Below are positions 8,659-16,760 of a stretch of DNA of 64,000 bases, one piece after another. The stretch's first letter is position 1; each line of letters begins with the position of its first letter. The stretch lies in assembly GCF_001854765.1 (NCBI RefSeq), contig NZ_LJJE01000108.1:16822-80821 (forward strand), read 5' to 3'. The notes under the pieces are model-generated. The model did no database searches, was not told where the DNA came from, and saw only the letters and a list, made by a program, of their open reading frames with translations. This DNA comes from Vibrio sonorensis (GTDB lineage Bacteria > Pseudomonadota > Gammaproteobacteria > Enterobacterales > Vibrionaceae). The position numbers were made by a program, and so were the translations under genes.

Positions 8659-8970
8659 ATGCTACAGGCAATTTTAGAACAAAAATTACAACAAGAGTTT
8701 GAGCCGTCGTATTTAGAAGTGCTAAATGAAAGCTATATGCACAACGTTCCGGCAGGCAGCGAAAGTCACTTTAAACTCGTGATTGTCAGCAAAAAATTTG
8801 AAGGTTTGAGGTTAATAGCCCGGCATCGATTGGTCAATGGCTTACTGGCCGAGGAGCTCGCCGGAAGTATTCACGCCTTGTCGATGCATACTTTTACCGA
8901 CCAAGAGTGGCAGGAAAAAAATAATACAGCCCCCGATAGCCCAATGTGTCTCGGTGGTGGAAAATCCTAA
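8659..8970 (+). CDS. bolA: BolA-family protein
   Basis: A 103-aa BolA protein, a small alpha/beta protein that binds monothiol glutaredoxins and Fe-S clusters and also acts as a transcription regulator of morphology and stress genes. The family signature H-F-K-L-V-I-V-S-x-x-F-E-G-L, then R-H-R-L-V is at residues 37-59, followed by G-S-I-H-A-L-S-M-H. The start ATG is preceded by AGGGGAG. A strong terminator follows at once, so the gene is monocistronic. Confidence 0.92.
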   Translation: MLQAILEQKLQQEFEPSYLEVLNESYMHNVPAGSESHFKLVIVSKKFEGLRLIARHRLVNGLLAEELAGSIHALSMHTFTDQEWQEKNNTAPDSPMCLGGGKS

Positions 8971-8995
8971 AAAAAGCAGCGAAAGCTGCTTTTTT
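8971..8995 (+). terminator. Intrinsic terminator of bolA
   Basis: AAAAAGCAGC GAAA GCTGCTTTTT: a 10-bp stem with a GAAA tetraloop and T-run that starts directly after the bolA stop codon. Confidence 0.88.
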
Positions 8996-9444
8996 CGTCT
9001 TTAATTTGGAGGTAGGGTGCGAACCCACCAAGACCTCTAAATCACAATTTTTGAGGTGGCTAGTAACATTAACAATATAAAAACATATGGATAGATAAAT
9101 GTTTTTATATTGTTTTGTTTCATCTTGTGAATGAAAGTTTTCTACCTAGTCGAGACGGGTAGTTTGGTATTGTGCGATGGGTCAAACTTATGAGCATAAA
9201 GTGACCTTTTGGCCTTAAAACGTAGAATTTATCAGCACATATACCCCTTTTGGTCATGGCATCACATTCACAAAAGATGATAGACTATCGCACCTGATAA
9301 ATCTCGCTAACGTATGTGACGAGATTTTTAATAGGATGTTGCGATTTTGGCGTTTTACACGGTGCCAAAACCGGACACTCATGTCGTGTCTAAAAGTTAC
9401 GCAATTAAAGAATCTTTTTCCCGATAAAAGTAGTGCAAGTGCGT
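8996..9444. other. Long leader/intergenic region upstream of nqrA, rich in inverted repeats
   Basis: About 450 bases without a convincing gene. It holds a hairpin at 9009-9037 (GAGGT/ACCTC outside GGGT/ACCC), the 16-bp perfect inverted repeat at 9071-9114, and a hairpin with T-run at 9299-9329 (AAATCTCG/CGAGATTT). Shorter ones lie at 9345-9370 (TTTTGGC/GCCAAAA) and 9374-9390 (GACAC/GTGTC). The nqr promoter must lie here. Confidence 0.6.
9071..9114. repeat. 16-bp perfect inverted repeat upstream of nqrA
   Basis: AACAATATAAAAACAT at 9071-9086 is repeated as its exact reverse complement at 9099-9114, with a 12-base spacer. It is very AT-rich, has no T-run placed for termination on the plus strand, and is far from nqrA (about 330 bases). 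It could be an operator or a cruciform or RNA hairpin. Confidence 0.8.
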
Positions 9445-10785
9445 ATGATTACAATAAAGAAGGGTTTGGATCTTCCTATCGCAGGAGCTCCTACCCAGGT
9501 GATTAATGATGGTAAAACCATCAATAAAGTCGCCTTGCTTGGCGAAGAGTACGTTGGCATGCGTCCAACCATGCATGTCCGCGTAGGTGATGAAGTAAAG
9601 AAAGCTCAAGTTCTTTTTGAAGATAAGAAGAATCCTGGTGTGAAGTTTACTTCTCCAGCAAGCGGTAAAGTGATCGAAGTTAACCGTGGCGCAAAGCGTG
9701 TCCTCCAATCTGTAGTGATTGAAGTGGCAGGCGATGAGCAGGTGACATTCGACAAGTTCGAAGCCGGCCAATTGGCCAACCTAGAAACAGAAGTTGTGAA
9801 AAAGCAACTGGTAGATTCTGGTCTTTGGACTGCTTTGCGTACTCGTCCGTTCAGCAAGGTTCCAGCAATTGAGTCTTCTACTCAGGCAATTTTTGTGACA
9901 GCTATGGATACTAATCCATTGGCAGCTCAGCCTGAATTGATCATCAATGAGCAAGCGGAAGCCTTTGTCGCTGGTTTGGATGTTCTTTCAACACTTACAG
10001 AAGGTAAAGTTTACGTTTGTAAGTCTGGCTCTAGTCTACCTCGTAGCGAGCAATCTAATGTTGAAGAGCATGTTTTCGATGGCCCACACCCTGCAGGCCT
10101 TGCAGGAACTCACATGCATTTTCTTTACCCAGTAAATGCTGAAAATGTGGCTTGGAGCATAAACTATCAGGACGTTATCGCATTCGGTAAGTTGTTCCTG
10201 ACTGGTGAACTTTACACTGATCGAGTTATTTCTCTTGCAGGTCCAGTGGTAAACAATCCTCGTTTAGTTCGTACAACGCTAGGTGCTAGTCTAGATGATG
10301 TTACGGATAACGAGTTGATGCCAGGTGAAGTACGCGTAATTTCTGGCTCAGTTCTGACTGGTACGCAAGCTTCTGGCCCTCACGCTTATCTAGGCCGTTA
10401 CCACCTGCAGGCTTCTGTTCTGCGCGAAGGTCGTGATAAAGAACTGTTTGGCTGGGCTATGCCTGGTAAGAATAAGTTCTCTGTAACTCGCTCTTTCTTG
10501 GGTCACCTGTTTAGTGGTCAATTGTTTAACATGACGACGACGACTAACGGTAGTGACCGCTCAATGGTTCCAATCGGCAACTACGAACGTGTGATGCCAC
10601 TAGATATGGAACCTACACTGCTACTTCGCGATCTATGTGCAGGTGATACCGATAGTGCTCAAGCACTTGGTGCACTTGAACTGGACGAAGAAGACTTAGC
10701 GTTGTGTACCTTTGTATGTCCTGGTAAATACGAATACGGCGAATTGCTGCGTGAATGCCTAGATACGATTGAGAAAGAAGGGTAA
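9445..10785 (+). CDS. nqrA: Na+-translocating NADH:quinone reductase subunit A
   Basis: This 446-aa peripheral subunit of the Na+-NQR complex takes part in the quinone site on the cytoplasmic side. The ATG at 9445 (MITIKKGLDLPIAGAP) is the conserved family start, although GTG codons in frame lie just upstream. The protein aligns by eye along its whole length with Vibrio NqrA (G-M-R-P-T-M-H-V-R-V-G-D-E-V-K near residue 35, D-G-P-H-P-A-G-L-A-G-T-H-M-H near 210). It is the first gene of nqrABCDEF. nqrB follows after 5 bases. Confidence 0.97.
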   Translation: MITIKKGLDLPIAGAPTQVINDGKTINKVALLGEEYVGMRPTMHVRVGDEVKKAQVLFEDKKNPGVKFTSPASGKVIEVNRGAKRVLQSVVIEVAGDEQVTFDKFEAGQLANLETEVVKKQLVDSGLWTALRTRPFSKVPAIESSTQAIFVTAMDTNPLAAQPELIINEQAEAFVAGLDVLSTLTEGKVYVCKSGSSLPRSEQSNVEEHVFDGPHPAGLAGTHMHFLYPVNAENVAWSINYQDVIAFGKLFLTGELYTDRVISLAGPVVNNPRLVRTTLGASLDDVTDNELMPGEVRVISGSVLTGTQASGPHAYLGRYHLQASVLREGRDKELFGWAMPGKNKFSVTRSFLGHLFSGQLFNMTTTTNGSDRSMVPIGNYERVMPLDMEPTLLLRDLCAGDTDSAQALGALELDEEDLALCTFVCPGKYEYGELLRECLDTIEKEG

Positions 10786-10790
10786 GTTCA

Positions 10791-12035
10791 ATGGCCTTAA
10801 AAAAGTTTCTTGAAGATATCGAGCATCATTTTGAGCCTGGCGGTAAACACGAGAAGTGGTTTGCCCTGTACGAAGCTGTAGCCACAGTTTTCTATACTCC
10901 AGGTTTGATTACTAAGAAAAGCTCTCACGTTCGTGACAGTGTTGATTTGAAGCGCATCATGATCATGGTGTGGTTTGCGACATTCCCAGCTATCTTCTGG
11001 GGTATGTACAACGCTGGTGGTCAGGCTGTTGCAGCCCTAAACCACATGTATGCGGGCGACCAATTAGCGGCAGTTATTGCCGGCAACTGGCACTATTGGC
11101 TAACGGAAATGCTTGGCGGCACGCTGAGTCCTGAAGCTGGATGGGGCAGCAAGATGCTGCTTGGTGCTACTTACTTCCTACCAATCTACGCAACGGTCTT
11201 TATCGTTGGTGGTTTCTGGGAGGTTCTGTTCTGTATCGTGCGCAAACACGAAGTTAACGAAGGTTTCTTTGTTACTTCTATCCTGTTTGCCTTGATCGTT
11301 CCACCGACACTACCACTTTGGCAAGCCGCTCTGGGTATTACCTTTGGTGTGGTTGTAGCAAAAGAGATCTTTGGTGGTACTGGTCGTAACTTCCTTAACC
11401 CTGCTCTAGCAGGTCGTGCGTTCCTATTCTTTGCATACCCAGCGCAAATCTCAGGTGATTTGGTCTGGACTGCAGCGGATGGTTTCTCTGGTGCGACTGC
11501 TCTTAGTCAGTGGGCTCAAGGCGGTGCTGGTGCGTTGATCAACAACGTAACAGGCGAAACGATCACTTGGATGGACGCGTTCATCGGTAACATTCCTGGT
11601 TCAATCGGTGAAGTATCGACTCTGATGCTGTTGATCGGTGCAGCCTTGATTGTCTACATGCGTATTGCATCGTGGAGAATCATAGCAGGTGTCATGATTG
11701 GTATGGTCGTAATGGCGACTCTGTTCAATGTCATTGGTTCTGAAACTAATGCACTGTTCAGCATGCCATGGCACTGGCACTTGGTACTCGGTGGTTTTGC
11801 CTTTGGTATGTTCTTTATGGCAACTGACCCTGTATCTGCATCATTTACTAACTCAGGTAAATGGTGGTACGGCATCCTAATCGGTGTGATGTGTGTGCTA
11901 ATTCGCGTTGTTAACCCAGCTTACCCAGAGGGTATGATGCTGGCGATTCTATTCGCGAACCTATTTGCACCACTGTTTGACCATGTGGTTGTTGAGAAGA
12001 ACATCAAGCGGAGACTAGCACGTTATGGCAAATAA
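10791..12035 (+). CDS. nqrB: Na+-NQR subunit B (FMN- and riboflavin-binding membrane subunit)
   Basis: This 414-aa integral membrane subunit carries covalent FMN and is central to Na+ translocation. The flavinylation motif S-G-A-T-A-L is present, with Thr at residue 236, exactly the position known for Vibrio NqrB. ApbE, encoded downstream, attaches FMN here. Many hydrophobic segments are seen. The last 11 bases overlap nqrC, which starts inside the end of this gene. Confidence 0.97.
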   Translation: MALKKFLEDIEHHFEPGGKHEKWFALYEAVATVFYTPGLITKKSSHVRDSVDLKRIMIMVWFATFPAIFWGMYNAGGQAVAALNHMYAGDQLAAVIAGNWHYWLTEMLGGTLSPEAGWGSKMLLGATYFLPIYATVFIVGGFWEVLFCIVRKHEVNEGFFVTSILFALIVPPTLPLWQAALGITFGVVVAKEIFGGTGRNFLNPALAGRAFLFFAYPAQISGDLVWTAADGFSGATALSQWAQGGAGALINNVTGETITWMDAFIGNIPGSIGEVSTLMLLIGAALIVYMRIASWRIIAGVMIGMVVMATLFNVIGSETNALFSMPWHWHLVLGGFAFGMFFMATDPVSASFTNSGKWWYGILIGVMCVLIRVVNPAYPEGMMLAILFANLFAPLFDHVVVEKNIKRRLARYGK

Positions 12036-12795
12036 TAACGATACTATCAAAAAGACGCTGGGTGTTGTTGTCGGTCTGAGCTTGGTGTGTTCGATCGTCG
12101 TATCAACAGCAGCGGTAGGTCTGCGTGATAAGCAGAAAGCCAATGCGGTTTTAGATAAGCAAACCAAAATCATCGAAGTAGCTGGTATTGACGCTCAGGG
12201 CAAAAAGGTGCCTGAACTCTATGCTGAGTTTATTGAACCTCGCCTAGTGGATTTTGATACGGGTGACTTCATCGACGGTGATGCGGCAGCATACGACCAA
12301 CGCAAAGCAGCGAAAGATCCGTCTCAGTCGATCAAACTGACTGGTGACCAAGACCCAGGTAAGATCTTGCGCCGTGCTAATACTGGCGTAGTTTACTTAG
12401 TGAAAGAAGGAAACGAAGTTTCTAAACTTATCCTTCCTGTTCACGGTACTGGTTTATGGTCAATGATGTACGCGTTTGTTGCGGTTGAAACCGATGGCAA
12501 TACCGTTTCTGGCATCACTTACTACGAACAGGGTGAAACTCCTGGACTGGGTGGTGAAGTTGAGAACCCGAGCTGGCGTGACCAGTTCATCGGTAAAAAG
12601 TTGTTTGATGAAAACTACAAGCCAGCAATCAAAATCGTTAAAGGTGGTGCTCCAGCAGGTTCTGAGCACGGTGTTGATGGCCTCTCTGGCGCGACACTAA
12701 CTGGTAACGGTGTTCAAGGTACATTTGACTTCTGGTTAGGCGATATGGGCTTTGGTCCATTCCTAGCAAAAGTTCGTGACGGAGGTCTGAACTAA
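12025..12795 (+). CDS. nqrC: Na+-NQR subunit C (covalent FMN subunit)
   Basis: A 256-aa subunit with one N-terminal transmembrane helix (residues 11-32) and a periplasmic FMN-binding domain. The flavinylation motif D-G-L-S-G-A-T-L-T has its acceptor Thr at 224. The gene overlaps nqrB by 11 bases, and its stop overlaps the nqrD start (TAATG). Confidence 0.97.
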   Translation: MANNNDTIKKTLGVVVGLSLVCSIVVSTAAVGLRDKQKANAVLDKQTKIIEVAGIDAQGKKVPELYAEFIEPRLVDFDTGDFIDGDAAAYDQRKAAKDPSQSIKLTGDQDPGKILRRANTGVVYLVKEGNEVSKLILPVHGTGLWSMMYAFVAVETDGNTVSGITYYEQGETPGLGGEVENPSWRDQFIGKKLFDENYKPAIKIVKGGAPAGSEHGVDGLSGATLTGNGVQGTFDFWLGDMGFGPFLAKVRDGGLN

Positions 12796-13426
12796 TGTCT
12801 AGCGCACAAAACATTAAAAAGAGCATTATGCACCGGTGTTGGATAACAACCCGATTGCCCTTCAGGTTCTTGGCGTATGTTCTGCATTGGCAGTAACAAC
12901 CAAACTAGAAACAGCATTTGTAATGACGATTGCGGTTGTGTTCGTAACGGCATTCTCCAACTTGTTTGTTTCTCTGATTCGTAACCACATTCCAAACAGT
13001 GTGCGTATCATCGTTCAGATGGCGATCATTGCATCACTGGTAATCGTGGTTGACCAGGTGCTGAAAGCGTACTTGTACGACATCTCTAAGCAGTTGTCCG
13101 TATTCGTAGGTCTTATCATCACTAACTGTATCGTAATGGGTCGAGCAGAAGCTTTTGCTATGAAGTCTGCACCTTTCCCATCGTTGATTGACGGTATTGG
13201 TAACGGTCTGGGTTACGGTTTTGTCCTTATCACTGTTGGTTTCTTCCGCGAACTGTTTGGCTCAGGCAAACTGTTTGGTATGGAAGTACTACCTCTAGTG
13301 AGCAATGGCGGTTGGTATCAGCCAAACGGCTTGATGCTTCTAGCGCCATCTGCATTCTTCCTAATTGGTTTCCTGATCTGGGCGATTCGCATTGCGAAAC
13401 CAGAGCAGATTGAAGCGAAGGAGTAA
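12795..13426 (+). CDS. nqrD: Na+-NQR subunit D (frameshifted in this sequence)
   Basis: This membrane subunit of about 210 aa is homologous to NqrE and shares an intramembrane Fe-S centre with it. The true start is the ATG at 12795 (MSSAQNIKKSIM), overlapping the nqrC stop. After 12830 the frame is lost. One extra G there gives ATG-GCA-CCG and restores APVLDNNPIALQVLGVCSAL, the conserved sequence. Hydrophobic helices follow, including L-G-Y-G-F-V-L-I-T-V-G-F-F-R-E-L. The break is a GG to G loss, most likely a base-call error, because the rest of the operon is intact. Confidence 0.93.
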
Positions 13427-13432
13427 GGCGTC

Positions 13433-14029
13433 ATGGAACATTATATTAGCTTATTAGTTAAATCGATCTTTATCGAAAACCTAGCGCTTTCTTTCTTCTT
13501 AGGTATGTGTACTTTCCTTGCCGTATCTAAGAAAGTTAAGACTTCTTTTGGCTTAGGTGTAGCAGTTGTTTTCGTACTGACAGTAGCAGTGCCAGTGAAC
13601 AACTTGCTTTACAACCTAATCTTGAAAGAGAACGCATTGGTTCAAGGGGTTGATCTTAGCTTCCTTAACTTCATTACCTTTATCGGTGTAATTGCTGCAC
13701 TTGTACAGATCCTAGAGATGATTCTTGACCGCTTCTTCCCACCTCTGTACAACGCACTGGGCATCTTCCTGCCGCTTATCACGGTAAACTGTGCCATCTT
13801 TGGTGGTGTATCATTCATGGTACAGCGTGACTACAACTTCGCTGAGTCAGTCGTTTACGGTTTCGGCTCAGGTGTAGGTTGGATGCTAGCAATCGTTGCA
13901 CTTGCAGGTATTCGTGAGAAGATGAAGTATTCTGATGTACCTCCGGGTTTACGTGGTTTAGGTATCACCTTTATCACTGTAGGTTTGATGGCGTTAGGCT
14001 TTATGTCTTTCTCTGGTGTTCAACTGTAA
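13433..14029 (+). CDS. nqrE: Na+-NQR subunit E
   Basis: A 198-aa, six-helix membrane subunit paired with NqrD. Conserved segments include E-N-L-A-L-S-F-F-L-G-M-C near residues 15-26 and T-V-N-C-A-I-F-G-G-V near 117-126, with the cysteines that ligate the intramembrane iron centre. It starts 6 bases after nqrD. Confidence 0.97.
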   Translation: MEHYISLLVKSIFIENLALSFFLGMCTFLAVSKKVKTSFGLGVAVVFVLTVAVPVNNLLYNLILKENALVQGVDLSFLNFITFIGVIAALVQILEMILDRFFPPLYNALGIFLPLITVNCAIFGGVSFMVQRDYNFAESVVYGFGSGVGWMLAIVALAGIREKMKYSDVPPGLRGLGITFITVGLMALGFMSFSGVQL

Positions 14030-14064
14030 GTCGGGTAAACCGCAACAATTAAGGAAAATAGTCA

Positions 14065-15288
14065 ATGGACATTATTCTTGGTGTAGTGATGTTTACTCTG
14101 ATTGTACTCGCACTAGTTTTAGTGATTTTATTCGCTAAGTCTAAGCTTGTACCAACAGGTGACATTACAATTTCTGTAAACGATGACCCTTCTTTGGCGA
14201 TCGTTACACAACCAGGTAGTAAACTGCTGGGGGCTCTTGCTGGCGCTGGCGTATTCGTTTCTTCTGCTTGTGGTGGCGGTGGCTCATGTGGTCAGTGTCG
14301 TGTAAAAGTTAAATCAGGTGGTGGTGATATCCTACCTACCGAGCTTGACCATATCACTAAAGGTGAAGCTCGCGAAGGCGAACGCCTTGCGTGTCAGGTT
14401 GCAATGAAAACCGACATGGATATCGAACTTCCTGAAGAAATCTTCGGTGTTAAAAAGTGGGAATGTTCAGTTATCTCTAACGATAACAAAGCGACATTCA
14501 TCAAAGAGCTTAAGCTACAGATCCCTGATGGCGAATCCGTACCTTTCCGTGCGGGTGGTTACATCCAGATCGAAGCGCCTGCTCACCACGTGAAATACGC
14601 AGACTACGATATTCCTGAAGAGTATCGCGAAGATTGGGACAAGTTTAACTTGTTCCGCTACGAGTCTAAGGTAAGCGAAGAGACAATCCGCGCCTACTCA
14701 ATGGCTAACTACCCTGAAGAAGAAGGCATTATTATGCTTAACGTGCGTATCGCTACGCCGCCGCCTAATAATCCTGATGTACCACCTGGTATCATGTCTT
14801 CGTTTATCTGGTCTCTTAAAGAGGGCGACAAGTGTACTATTTCTGGTCCATTTGGTGAGTTCTTCGCGAAAGATACAGACAACGAGATGGTCTTCGTGGG
14901 CGGTGGTGCTGGTATGGCTCCAATGCGTTCACACATCTTCGACCAGCTCAAGCGTCTTAAGTCTTCTCGTAAGATGTCATTCTGGTACGGTGCTCGTTCT
15001 AAACGCGAAATGTTCTACGTAGAGGATTTCGACGGCCTACAAGCAGAAAACGACAACTTCGTATGGCACTGTGCGCTGTCTGACCCAATGCCTGAAGACA
15101 ATTGGGATGGTTACACTGGCTTCATCCACAACGTACTGTACGAAAACTATCTGAAGGATCACGATGCGCCTGAAGATTGTGAGTACTACATGTGTGGTCC
15201 ACCAATGATGAACGCAGCGGTTATTGGCATGCTGAAGGATCTTGGTGTTGAGGATGAAAACATCCTTCTCGATGACTTCGGTGGTTAA
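14065..15288 (+). CDS. nqrF: Na+-NQR subunit F (NADH-oxidising flavoprotein)
   Basis: This 407-aa subunit is the entry point for NADH electrons. It has an N-terminal membrane helix (residues 3-25). A plant-type [2Fe-2S] ferredoxin domain has C69, C75, C78 and C110. The ferredoxin reductase part has the FAD motif R-A-Y-S-M-A-N near 209 and the NADH motif G-G-G-A-G-M-A-P-M. The C-terminus ends L-L-D-D-F-G-G as in the family. A strong terminator follows, so apbE is expressed by read-through or its own promoter. Confidence 0.97.
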   Translation: MDIILGVVMFTLIVLALVLVILFAKSKLVPTGDITISVNDDPSLAIVTQPGSKLLGALAGAGVFVSSACGGGGSCGQCRVKVKSGGGDILPTELDHITKGEAREGERLACQVAMKTDMDIELPEEIFGVKKWECSVISNDNKATFIKELKLQIPDGESVPFRAGGYIQIEAPAHHVKYADYDIPEEYREDWDKFNLFRYESKVSEETIRAYSMANYPEEEGIIMLNVRIATPPPNNPDVPPGIMSSFIWSLKEGDKCTISGPFGEFFAKDTDNEMVFVGGGAGMAPMRSHIFDQLKRLKSSRKMSFWYGARSKREMFYVEDFDGLQAENDNFVWHCALSDPMPEDNWDGYTGFIHNVLYENYLKDHDAPEDCEYYMCGPPMMNAAVIGMLKDLGVEDENILLDDFGG

Positions 15289-15308
15289 TGACCTCTGAAT
15301 AAGAAAAG

Positions 15309-15342
15309 TGGCTGACTCATCTGAGTCAGCCATTGTTTTTTG
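15309..15342 (+). terminator. Intrinsic terminator after nqrF
   Basis: TGGCTGACTCA and TGAGTCAGCCA form an 11-bp stem around a 2-base centre, followed by TTGTTTTTTG. It ends the nqrABCDEF transcript. Confidence 0.85.
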
Positions 15343-15411
15343 TTGCTAAAGGCAAATGGTTATTCGATGACTATTTCCCTTTAATAATTGAACATAATAA
15401 GGAATTCACAA

Positions 15412-16413
15412 GTGAGAATTTGGCTTGTCGTAATCGCGTCTGTTATCGCTTTAGCTGGCTGTGAGAAGTCTGTTCAACAAGTTCATATTAGTGGCCCAAC
15501 GATGGGGACTAGTTACAACATTAAATACCTTGAGTCAGACACTATTCCCACACCAGAAGAGCTTCAGGTAGAAGTAGACAAACTACTTGAGCAAGTGAAC
15601 GACGATATGTCTACTTATCGCAAAACTTCTGAATTGAGCCGCTTTAACCAGTATCACGGTAGCGATGGCTTTGACGTCTCTTCGAGAACGGCAACCGTTG
15701 TTAAAGAGGCGATTCGCCTTAATGAGGTTACGCTTGGCGCGTTAGATGTCACGGTAGGTCCTTTGGTTAACTTATGGGGTTTTGGCCCAGAAGCTCGACC
15801 GGAAGTGGTCCCTACTGAACAGGAACTGGCAGAGCGTCGAGCAAAAGTTGGTATTCAGTACCTTTCAGTTCAAAACAACCAGCTAATTAAAACCAACCCT
15901 GATTTGTACGTGGATCTTTCGACGATCGCTAAAGGGTGGGGCGTTGACGTAGTCGCTGACTATCTCACTTCGGTCGGTGTGGAAAACTATATGGTCGAAG
16001 TCGGAGGTGAAATCCGATTGCAAGGCGTTAATCGCGAAGGGGTCGGTTGGCGTATCGCTGTTGAGAAACCGACCGCTGGGGAGCGCAGTATCCAGCATAT
16101 TATCGAGCCCGGTGATATGGCTGTGGCAACTTCGGGGGATTATCGCAACTATTTTGAAAAAAATGGTGTAAGATATTCACATATAATTAACCCAGAAACG
16201 GGTAAACCGATCACTCATAAGGTGGTGTCAGTGACGGTTTTAGATAAATCTTCCATGACAGCAGATGGCTTATCAACAGGTCTAATGGTGTTAGGCGAAG
16301 TCAAGGGTATGCAAGTCGCTAATGATAATAATATTGCAGCCCTGATGATTGTAAAAACGGATCAAGGATTCGTAGAAATGGCGTCCGAAGCATTTAAGCC
16401 ATTTCTAAAATAA
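15412..16413 (+). CDS. apbE: FAD:protein FMN transferase (ApbE)
   Basis: This 333-aa periplasmic lipoprotein transfers FMN from FAD to Thr of the D-G-x-(S/A)-G-A-T motif in NqrB and NqrC. The lipobox is L-A-G-C with Cys 17. Family motifs include G-P-T-M-G-T-S-Y, T-V-G-P-L-V-N-L-W-G-F-G and V-E-V-G-G-E-I-R. I use the GTG start at 15412 because AAGGAA lies 7 bases upstream. It directly follows its substrates' operon. Confidence 0.93.
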   Translation: MRIWLVVIASVIALAGCEKSVQQVHISGPTMGTSYNIKYLESDTIPTPEELQVEVDKLLEQVNDDMSTYRKTSELSRFNQYHGSDGFDVSSRTATVVKEAIRLNEVTLGALDVTVGPLVNLWGFGPEARPEVVPTEQELAERRAKVGIQYLSVQNNQLIKTNPDLYVDLSTIAKGWGVDVVADYLTSVGVENYMVEVGGEIRLQGVNREGVGWRIAVEKPTAGERSIQHIIEPGDMAVATSGDYRNYFEKNGVRYSHIINPETGKPITHKVVSVTVLDKSSMTADGLSTGLMVLGEVKGMQVANDNNIAALMIVKTDQGFVEMASEAFKPFLK

Positions 16414-16437
16414 TTCAAAGTAAAGTGAGCGTGTCGT

Positions 16438-16692
16438 ATGAATGAATTTATTATCACATTTGGACTGTTCCTTTCTGTTATCACCATGATGGCAGTGGGT
16501 TATATCTTCCAGAAAAAGGTGGTTAAAGGCAGCTGTGGTGGACTTGGTGCCGTTGGTATCGATAAAGTGTGTAACTGCCCAGAACCTTGTGATGCCCGTA
16601 AAAAACGGGAAGCGAGAGAAGCCGTTAGGGCTGAAAAACTTGCTGCTCGTGAGAAGAAACTCGAATCTTGGGAAAAAGATCGAATTGCTTAA
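16438..16692 (+). CDS. nqrM: Na+-NQR maturation protein NqrM
   Basis: An 84-aa protein with one N-terminal transmembrane helix (residues 3-24) and a small cysteine motif (C42, then C54-x-C56-x4-C60 approximately, in K-V-C-N-C-P-E-P-C). The rest is a charged, helical C-terminus. NqrM (formerly DUF539) is needed to assemble the NQR complex, probably by delivering iron to the NqrD/NqrE site. It lies 24 bases after apbE, completing the maturation cassette. Confidence 0.92.
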   Translation: MNEFIITFGLFLSVITMMAVGYIFQKKVVKGSCGGLGAVGIDKVCNCPEPCDARKKREAREAVRAEKLAAREKKLESWEKDRIA

Positions 16693-16714
16693 TCGCAAAC
16701 GGAATTTAAATGAG

Positions 16715-16742
16715 AAAAGCATCGTTGATACGATGCTTTTTT
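16715..16742 (+). terminator. Intrinsic terminator after nqrM
   Basis: AAAAGCATCGT TGAT ACGATGCTTTT: an 11-bp perfect stem with a T-run. It also separates nqrM from the convergent diguanylate cyclase gene. Confidence 0.88.
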
Positions 16743-16760
16743 ATAGGGTATGGTGAGCGC

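Noticed and set aside
9009..9031. Reverse strand reads like a tRNA T-arm and 3' end (GTGGG TTCGCAC CCTAC then CTCCA)
   Set aside because: No D-arm, anticodon arm or matching acceptor 5' strand upstream, and the T-loop departs from TTCRANY. At best a tRNA remnant; a simple two-part hairpin explains the symmetry.
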